This document shows positions 7,434-13,664 of a DNA stretch of 13,664 bases, in pieces; the first letter of the stretch is position 1; every line of letters starts with the position of its first letter. Source of the DNA: Thoreauomyces humboldtii (taxonomy: Eukaryota; Chytridiomycota; Chytridiomycetes; Spizellomycetales; Powellomycetaceae). Where the stretch lies: the NCBI GenBank assembly GCA_027596035.1, contig JADGJA010000627.1:1-13664 (forward strand), in the 5' to 3' direction. Both the position numbers and the translations under genes were made by a program. Below the pieces are notes generated by a model. It saw nothing but the letters and a program-made list of their open reading frames with translations, was not told the DNA's origin and searched no databases.

Positions 7434-8376
7434 GTTGGTTAGGCGACGTGAGATTATTGCTGGAACGTTTGACAGGTCCCCACGATGAGAGATCCCTGGC
7501 TTTTAGCGAGTCCGAAGATGGGATCTCTTCCAAAGTTGACCCTTGTTCCTTTGATGGAAGGGGATAAAGTGATCCGCAGCGGTTTAGTTTAATTTCCCTG
7601 TAATGTTTCCCGCATCACTCCTGAGCGGTTTCAGGCGCCCTTTGACCGGCTATCGAAAATGTAGCGACGGTTTGGCGATTGGCCGGCAGCCGAATTGCAC
7701 GCTAACAGCGAATCATTTACGCCATAGGTGTCTGTAACGCTGACGAAAAGAAACCCAATCGCGTTACTTTAGAACCGATTGGTTTTGCTCTGTGCGTAGC
7801 AGTTATAGGCGAAGAGTAACTATTTCGGCAGGTGCAGGTTGCTCGCACAAATCGCGGAATGTGTATGCCACGTTGATGTGCAAAAGGCAAAGAAGCTCGT
7901 GAACTCACAAGTCATTCCGATCTCCTCTATGGATTTTAGTGATTCCTTCTCAAACTTCGCGCACGTAGCCCGCACAGGCCCGGGCGGTGAGCTCTCCGAC
8001 ACGGTAAAAGTACAGCGTTGCGCCTCTAGCGTTGCCCGTCCTACAAAGCCTTCGGGAACCTTATATGTTTATAGACTCAAGAAAGTCCTCCGAGGCATGT
8101 GCCCCGCCCAACAAGGGCATCTGAAGGTGCAGGGTGGCCAAAGTGGGAGGAAGCAAACATGCCTTTCGGACCGTCCGGATTTTTGGATGTTCCTCCGAGC
8201 CCTTCATCACTCCGTGGATGAGTTTGCACTACTCACGCCCCACTCCTCCTCTTTTCTGACAACTTCCATTACACAGGGTTGAAAGCAGTCCCAAACTATC
8301 CGTATATACTGAGCTGCCTCTCAAACGCTCGCCCGCTCCGTTTCCCCTCTCAGCTGTCCCTTCTCTTCTCTCAGTC
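7434..8376. other. About 940 bases of intergenic sequence
   Basis: This should hold the promoter and leader of the cupredoxin gene (left side, minus strand). A 147-codon open frame at 7839–8282 (+) has no recognisable domain and uneven composition, so I do not call it. A TATATA at 8303–8308 and a CT-rich tract from about 8313 to 8376 lead into the candidate start at 8377. Nothing else is seen. Confidence 0.4.
8303..8376 (+). promoter_or_regulatory. Candidate TATA box and pyrimidine-rich leader
   Basis: TATATA at 8303–8308 is followed by a strongly CT-rich stretch ending just before the ATG at 8377, a layout common in fungal promoters. Its value depends on the weak gene call downstream. Confidence 0.3.
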
Positions 8377-8860
8377 ATGCTTCAGGTTGGCTTCTGGGGT
8401 TTCGAGGAAAGCTATCGAACAACCAAGAAATGGCAGATCCTGGAAATGCCATCCGGAGAAGTCAGGGTTGGAAGCTTTCAAAGTACAGACTGACTTTAGC
8501 TGAAAGGCTCTCCTAGCCCTTTTTAAATTGATTCCTGCTTCTTCTGTAGATCGTCTTGCTATGTTCTGCCGGGTTCTTCCGCCCGAGTTGACCGGGCTTC
8601 GACCAAACCAGAGAAATCCGATCACCAGGGCTGCCGACGATTCCGTCTCTAGAGGCCTGCTCCACTTTAAAACGTCGGACCACCGTGTCAACCAAAAGGG
8701 AGCGTGGCTCCTTTTGAACATCCCTTGGCCGCCGGATCAGTCGCGGTGTCCTCCTCTACCCCGTCCGAACTTGGGAGTGGCGATCTACTGCCCGACTCGA
8801 GCAATGCTTCGCCCCGTCCGCATTGAGCGGAAGCAGGCTAAGAAAGAACATCTCGACTAG
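8377..8860 (+). CDS. Candidate two-exon gene, unknown product
   Basis: Exons 8377–8482 and 8550–8860 give 138 residues. Exon 1 begins MLQVGFWGFEESYRTTKKW and stops within a few codons if unspliced. A 67-nt intron (GTACAG…TTCTGTAG, 8483–8549) with a TTGAT-type branch site and a good pyrimidine tract joins it in phase 1 to a frame that stays open to the stop at 8858–8860. The intron length fits the others in this window. I recognise no domain, signal peptide or membrane segment. Exon 2 is rich in Pro and Arg, and the tail is basic (RIERKQAKKEH). It lies just left of the repeat region around 8.9–9.4 kb. It could equally be non-coding sequence with a chance splice pattern. Confidence 0.3.
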
Positions 8861-8893
8861 GGGCTCATAATTCCGCACGAGAGCGTGCCAAAG

Positions 8894-9112
8894 GGAACGG
8901 TTCCTCATCGGAGGGTATGGTTACAGGACAAGGGTGCAAGTACAGGACACGGTTCTTTGTCGAAAAGGCTCACGGTACGGTCCCGCTGACAAGAATCCAA
9001 CTACAGAACACCATTCCACATCGTCGACGAGCGAGGAGCGTCAGCGACGAAGCGAACGAGGCGTGAGTACCGCTCTTCCAAGCGACAGAAATCGTCCAAC
9101 CGGCTAACACCA
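8894..9112. repeat. Left outer arm of an imperfect inverted repeat
   Basis: GGAACGGTTCC at 8894–8904 and GGTACGGTCCCGCTGACA at 8974–8991 recur in the same order, as inverse complements, at 13619–13629 and about 13586–13606. The arm also has three spaced copies of an ACAGGAC/ACAGAAC motif (8923, 8942, 9003). Similarity between the matching blocks is low. Confidence 0.45.
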
Positions 9113-9420
9113 GCTGGTCAAGTGGTACGATGGACGGTGGGGTGCCCTTTATCAAATTTGGCTCATGGTCTAGTGGTATGATCCCGCGTGGGCGAGGATC
9201 AGGAATCAAAAGGGCTCATGGTCTAGTGGTACGATCCCGCGTGGGTGAGGATCAGGAATCAAAAAGGCTCATGGTCTAGTGGTACAATGGACGGTGGGGT
9301 GCCCTTTATCAAATTGGCTCATGGTCTAGTGCTATGGTCCCGCGTGGGCGAGGATCAGGAATCAAAGGGACTCATGGTCTAGTGGTACAATCCCGCGTGG
9401 GTGAGGATCAGGAATCAAAC
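9113..9420 (+). repeat. tRNA-Pro-derived tandem array with ~156-bp higher-order period
   Basis: Six units of about 50–53 bp, starting near 9113, 9160, 9213, 9266, 9316 and 9369. Five begin GGCTCATGGTCTAGTG or a one- or two-base variant, matching the 5' end and A box of tRNA-Pro (GGCTCGTTGGTCTAGGGG). Two unit types occur in the order B-A-A-B-A-A, giving two copies of a trimer of about 156 bp. In type A the anticodon-arm region (CCCGCGTGGGCGAGG) still resembles tRNA-Pro(TGG) and the unit ends GGAATCAAA, with the 3' acceptor half missing. Type B has a different second half (GGACGGTGGGGTGCCC). The units cannot fold into a complete tRNA and should not give a mature tRNA. Confidence 0.85.
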
Positions 9421-9813
9421 TATGGATAGGTGGCACAGACATGTTGTAGCGGTATAATTCTATATATTAGATGGTTAAGTTCGTCTAGTCCGCAGAAAAC
9501 TTGAGCATGTAAGCCATGTAAGCCATCAAGGGTGAGACGGACAAGCCGCCGTGACGGTGTGATTCCTCGACCGTCTGACTCAGAATGACTCAAGATATTC
9601 CATCGGCACATAATAGCTATCGAAAACCAGTCCTTTCCTGCTGTTTGGTCTTGCCGCAGCTGCACAAGTTTTGCTCACGCTGCCCTGTCCCTTGCCTTGT
9701 GTTCTCTCGCCCTCTTTCCCCTTCCATCTTGAGCCATAAGAACTCGGCGCTTGTCTTCCTCCTCTACTCCACGCAGAAGTCAGTGACACTTCGAGCAAGC
9801 TCTGATCATCATC
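9421..9813 (+). promoter_or_regulatory. Presumed promoter and leader of the large unknown gene
   Basis: About 390 bases between the array and the ATG at 9814. It has TATATATTA at 9461–9469, a direct repeat ATGTAAGCC near 9508–9526, and a CT-rich stretch (about 9670–9780) before the start codon. No separate gene is visible. Confidence 0.35.
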
Positions 9814-12800
9814 ATGGATCCTGAGAACCAACGCCCTCTTGATGCGACTACTGGCGAAGGAACCCGCCAGCTGCCTCACCGTCGTCGCCGTACCCCACTC
9901 AAGCTGGTCATTGATACTGCGATCAAAAGATTCAAAGCTGCAGTCTCGAGTAACGGCAACGGTAACGGCAACGGCCTTACCGGTGTCCTGACGACCATCC
10001 AGCCTCCCGCTTCCCCTTCGGCCGTCCCTCGTCCACCCCTATCAGCAAGTCTGAGGGATAGCGTGCGCTCTGCCGCAAGCAAGATCGGCATTCTTGGCCC
10101 ACTGGAAGCTCCGCCAGCTCCTACCCCCGTCACTCTGGAAGCTCTGCACGACATTGTGAACCACGTCATGACAGACTTCAAACGGGTCCAACTTCCCGCG
10201 GACCGTTATCATATCACGAACATTGTCTCTACTGCTGTTGCCTCTAACGCTCAGCTCGTCACTATGAGGGACCGACTGCTGGGCAAGAGCTGGAGCGCAA
10301 CCGACGAGAACGTTTGTGCCATCTTTGGCGCTGTCGACGCAAGCAACGAAGACTACACTGTGCCTTCCGACTCCCAAGCCTTCTACATCCGCAGCAGGCT
10401 CCTGCATATGGCGGATATCGTACTTCTGAGAGATGTCTTTGCAGCTCGCTTCCACCACGAACTGTTTCTCTCGAAGCTTGACGCTCTCATCATCACGGGA
10501 GCGGAAAGGCCACTGAATACCGACCATGTCTACCTCCGCTACATCGGTACGGTTCTGGGCCCTCGGACACCCCTGGACCGCATCAATGAAGACCTCCAAG
10601 TATCGACTCTGTTCTGCAAGATCAACATCTGTCTTTTGCAGATGGCAGAGGACCTCGAACTTACAAGCGATCCGCAAAACGGATGGAAAGTGTTCGAATT
10701 CCCATCGCTTCGAGTCGCTACGGAGGAGACAGAAAACATCCAGCTTGACTATGTCGAGCGAGTCATGATCTCTGTCTTCGGGTACGAGTCGCTGATAAAT
10801 GTGCAGCGAGGAGGTAGATACGCCCAGTATGTCATCAGCGACGAGGACAAGGTGAGTACATTGTGACATGGAATCTGCTGAATGGAGGCTAACCGTCATA
10901 CCTGGATCACATGCAGGCAATGTTCATCGGTCTCGAGACTAATGTCGTAAACAAGCTGGCAGCCCTTGACACTGCGGTCGGCGTTGACCGTGCGACAGGT
11001 TTACCCATCCTCCGCGAAGCCGATGGAGACGTCATTACCACCTCCATCGAACAGCTCTTCGGAGACGATATCTTCCCTTACATCCGTGAGCACCCGTTTC
11101 TTGTCGCCAACAGACCGGTCGAGCCGACCTCTCGCATTGTGATCGATACTGTTCGACAGGCTGTGCCCCGAACTGATTACATGGATCCAGGAGAGCATAT
11201 CGGAACACTTGTTGTGCTCATCGGCAAGGACGTCCCTCTGGAATCATACGACCCTTCTCTGTCCGACGCTCGTTTCATCACGGAAGCATCACGCTCGGGT
11301 CATCTCACGAAGCTGATTTTGGATCAACTTGCTGGATTTGAGGCCATCGCCAACGGTTCCCAAGCTGAGCTTGTTCATGGAACGTTCGTGGATCTGCTCC
11401 CCTTCGTCGACCTCTACCCTTGGCTGCTCTGTTTTGCACATGCTCTGGGCATCAGCTATATGAATCTTTACTTGTGCATCACTCGTCCTTGGATCACGGT
11501 GACGTTTTCGAAGAAGGTTGCGACCACCCTCCTCAGTGGCTTTGGCTTCTATGGAACCTTTGACGGCAGCGTACAAGCTGGTTCAGCGACGCTCCTCGAC
11601 ATTGTTGGGATCCCGGTCCTCACCACCTTTGACGCCGACTGGTTGGAGGACGAGGAAGCAACGGATCCACCCGACGACGTGTACACCGTCACGATTCCGC
11701 ACTACGACTCTGGGAGAGACAAGTACGGGGAGCAAGCTCCAGAGCTCCGTCGCGTACTTGTCCTCACGTGGATGGCAACGTTTGTCTTGATGGACGAGGC
11801 TCACAGGATTCTCACGGAAGCCACGGTTGGCGACAGCAACCTCTCGCGGCGTACCCTGTGCATCAATATCCGCGATGCAACCGTGGCGCGACTCAACGAC
11901 TCGGGCTTCAATGCAGTCTTTGCAAGTGCCAGGGCCGAGCTCTCTGAATATTTCGGACGCAACGTGACGACCCGCAGCCCGCTTTCCAATGCTGCCAAGA
12001 TCCATCGCCGTTCAAAGATGGCGTTGGCTAGAGCATCGCTTCCTAGAAGCCTCTTTGCGCAAGGGGCTCCTGGATCTGGAGAACGGCTCGCACAAGCGAA
12101 CAATCTCTGGAAGAAGCAGACACTTCCACTTGGTCAGCACCTTCCTACAACGGGGACCCGCTCGTCAAGGAAGCTTGGATCAACTGGATCGTGACTCGCA
12201 GAGAGGAAGTCAACCTCGTCACCGCGGCCATTGGAAGACGTGTTTTCGACGAGACCGTCGCCCACCGGAACCGTCAACCCAACACTCTTAACATTCTCAC
12301 GGACTCCCTTGACCTCGATAACGACGATATCAACGATGAAGACACCGCGGTCCAAAACATTCAGGACCGTCTCGAGCAGATGCGTTTGGGTCGGTCCAGG
12401 TCAGAGCGCTTCCAACAAGCTCAGCAGACGAGGGCCATGGTGCGATGGAATCTCGATCCGGAGGAGATCCATCGGAACGCTCAAGCCAATCTTCAAGGCC
12501 AAGCGGTTGCCGTCCATCAGCAGATGGCTCTGTTCTATGCCGCAATCGACGACAAGGTCGAGTCATTCCAGATCCGGCTGCCAAAGACGATTCTCACGAA
12601 GGCGTCAACCTCCACCTTGGACTTTCGCGCTGACGGCATTCACCTCGTTGCTCAGGATGGTACGGACGTTGGCGCATCGGCAAACGTTCTGAACATGCCC
12701 TTTTACCGCAAACAGGGACACACCCTTCAGCGGGTTTGGCAACGCCAATACAATGCCAAGATCGGTCCGGGTGCTCCGAACCAAGCCACGATCCCAGCAA

Positions 12801-13222
12801 CCCCAGTCGGCTACGGGCCACCCAAGTGGGCTGGTGCTTCCAAGACACAGAAATACTTGAAGGTTGCTCCCATTGCCCAGGCCGATGCTATCTGGCTGTT
12901 TCAACAGTGGCTCGATGACAAGTTTCCCGAACCAAACAACCAGATCCGCCACCACTGGCTTGACAGTGCCAACCCTTTCCTCAGGTTCGCCGACTGGATC
13001 GATACGAACTACCCCAATCACGGTCACTGTGCGACCTGGAAGCAGCTCATCGTCGACGCCAACGAGGACAGCACGAAGCACTTCCGAGGCAGCGTCATGG
13101 CCCTCCGCGGGGAGCTGGACACCACTTCCCAGTACGCTGTCCCCAGACCTGGGCGGGGCACAGGCAAGATCTGGAAGTTCGGCGGCCCACGTCCTGACGG
13201 AGCGCTCCTCAAGCGAAACTAG
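9814..13222 (+). CDS. Large protein of unknown family, spliced, with a mid-gene frame change
   Basis: The ATG at 9814 opens 346 codons (9814–10851), joined by a textbook intron to a second frame from 10917. That frame is open to a stop at 12192–12194, while the 3' part continues in another frame, open from 12047 to the stop at 13220–13222. The total is about 1,090–1,110 residues, depending on how the frames join. The N-terminus is Arg-rich (LPHRRRRTPLKL), followed by a run of Asn-Gly repeats and a Pro/Ser-rich stretch. The rest reads as a folded α/β protein with no signal peptide and no catalytic motif I recognise (no polymerase, DDE transposase, tyrosine-recombinase or helicase signature). 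The C-terminus is basic and Gly-rich (PRPGRGTGKIWKFGG). Size, basic N-terminus and absence of enzyme motifs would fit a virus-like structural protein, but this is speculation. tRNA-Pro-derived inverted repeats flank the gene on both sides. Confidence 0.6.
10852..10916 (+). other. Intron 1 of the large unknown gene
   Basis: 65 nt, GTGAGT…ATGCAG, phase 0, with a CTAAC branch site at 10889–10893. It is the best-matching intron in the window and joins two long open frames, strong evidence that the gene is or was spliced in the nucleus. Confidence 0.88.
11964..12115 (+). other. Frame-change zone in the large unknown gene (possible intron or two indels)
   Basis: Before this zone the coding frame is that of exon 2; after it the protein continues in the -1 frame relative to exon 2. 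Two explanations fit. First, an 83-nt intron, GTGACG (11964) to CCTAG (12046), phase 0, whose last three bases are exactly the stop closing the downstream frame; it would leave the gene intact. Second, two single-step shifts near 12000–12015 and 12100–12110. In that case the third frame between them carries a charged helix-like stretch (LEHRFLEASLRKGLLDLENG) with more G/C-ending codons than the alternatives. I slightly favour the second, which would make this a damaged copy. Confidence 0.5.
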
Positions 13223-13241
13223 ACTAGCGAAACTAGTTTCG
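13213..13241. repeat. Direct repeat and palindrome at the stop codon of the large gene
   Basis: GCGAAACTAG occurs at 13213–13222, ending in the stop codon, and again at 13227–13236. The second copy forms part of a perfect 14-bp palindrome, CGAAACTAGTTTCG (13228–13241). Confidence 0.6.
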
Positions 13242-13474
13242 ATGCTTCTCGTTGTTTGATGTTGAAGGTTTATAATGAAATAGTTGAGTGATTCTAGCAA
13301 AGGCTTTGCTCTCTACGGTTCAAGCCGACCAGCTGAGGGTTAGGCAGCGGTTAAGGGTAGGAAGCGGAGGGGCATTCCCACAGCTCCTTGTCTTGCTTGG
13401 TGCCGCATGTGTCTTGCCGCACCCCGAGCCCCTCGAGCACCACAGGCCCCTCGTTCGGTCGTGGTGCGGCTTTC

Positions 13475-13549
13475 GATGATACTCGCCCACGCGGGATCGT
13501 ACCACTAGGCCATGAGCCGCATTTGATAAAGGGCACCCCACCGTCCGTC
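13475..13549 (-). repeat. Inverted copy of the tRNA-Pro-derived repeat
   Basis: Read on the minus strand, this holds the second half of a type B unit (GGACGGTGGGGTGCCC…ATCAAAT) followed by a type A unit (GGCTCATGGCCTAGTGG…CCCGCGTGGGCGAG). This is the same B-then-A order as in the left array at 9128–9200, but inverted. It lies about 250 bp past the stop of the large gene. Confidence 0.85.
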
Positions 13550-13585
13550 CTAAGATGATAACAGAACTATTCCCTTCGTTACATA

Positions 13586-13629
13586 CTGTCCAGCGGGATC
13601 TTACCTTAGGGTTGGTAAGGAACCGTTCC
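13586..13629. repeat. Right outer arm of the imperfect inverted repeat
   Basis: The inverse complement contains GGAACGGTTCC, identical to 8894–8904, then GGTAAGATCCCGCTGGACAG, similar to the block at 8974–8991. Order relative to the tRNA-Pro repeat is kept, but spacing is shorter than on the left. The window ends soon after, so the outer border cannot be seen. Confidence 0.4.
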
Positions 13630-13664
13630 GTTCACTTTTATGATGTTGGACAGCTTGGGCCTTT

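Noticed and set aside
7839..8282. 147-codon open frame on the + strand
   Set aside because: No recognisable domain, no promoter layout and uneven amino-acid composition; not supported as a gene.
9160..9420. Row of functional tRNA-Pro genes
   Set aside because: All units lack the 3' acceptor strand and a proper T arm, and the anticodon arm is deformed; they are tRNA-derived repeats.
9113..9420. CRISPR-like array
   Set aside because: Units are contiguous with no unique spacers, vary in sequence and derive from a tRNA.
12047..12194. Programmed -1 ribosomal frameshift joining the two overlapping frames of the large gene, as in dsRNA-virus gene pairs
   Set aside because: The relative frame is right (-1), but I see no X XXY YYZ slippery heptamer in frame in the overlap, and the downstream part shows no polymerase motifs. 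An intron or indels explain it better.
9814..13222. Transposase or tyrosine recombinase carried between the inverted repeats
   Set aside because: No DDE/D triad context, R-H-R-Y pattern or zinc-binding domain could be recognised in any of the three frames.

Overview
The window looks like nuclear DNA of a fungus. Every gene I could resolve is split by short GT–AG introns, mostly 64–71 nt (93 nt at the longest), with CTAAC/CTGAC-like branch sites. The proteins are of fungal type: a two-finger C2H2 regulator with Gln/Pro/Ser-rich flanks and a GPI-anchored double cupredoxin. I cannot assign the phylum from sequence alone.

Left part (1–3.7 kb, + strand): a C2H2 zinc-finger transcription factor (206–1651), then a three-exon gene for a small secretory-pathway membrane protein of the JTB family (1864–2513). 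The JTB gene becomes readable only after two introns are removed; its cysteine spacing then matches the animal protein closely. About 1 kb with no convincing gene follows, holding one perfect 10-bp hairpin, and then an intact tRNA-Arg(ACG) (3566–3638).

Middle (4.1–7.4 kb, - strand): a four-exon gene for a divergent PCNA-fold sliding-clamp paralogue with a very large low-complexity insertion in its first domain (4136–5949). Upstream of it on the same strand is a three-exon gene for a GPI-anchored protein with two cupredoxin domains (6249–7433). The copper-ligand Cys of the second domain sits on a 28-nt microexon.

Right part (7.4–13.66 kb): an intergenic stretch with one weak two-exon gene candidate (8377–8860). 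Then comes a tandem array derived from the 5' part of a tRNA-Pro, arranged as a higher-order repeat of about 156 bp (9113–9420). A large gene of unknown family follows (9814–13222; about 1,090–1,110 residues, with one very clear intron). Just beyond it lies an inverted copy of the tRNA-Pro-derived repeat (13475–13549). Further short blocks match collinearly in inverted orientation outside both arrays, so the unknown gene sits inside an imperfect inverted-repeat frame, like the cargo of an insertion or mobile element.

The unknown protein has an Arg-rich N-terminus, no enzyme motif I can recognise, and a mid-gene change of reading frame. That change could be a single 83-nt intron or two indels in a decaying copy. 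A virus-like structural (capsid-type) protein is one speculative reading. This bracketed unit is the best candidate for something undescribed here. The left and middle genes look like ordinary chromosomal genes with no shared pathway.
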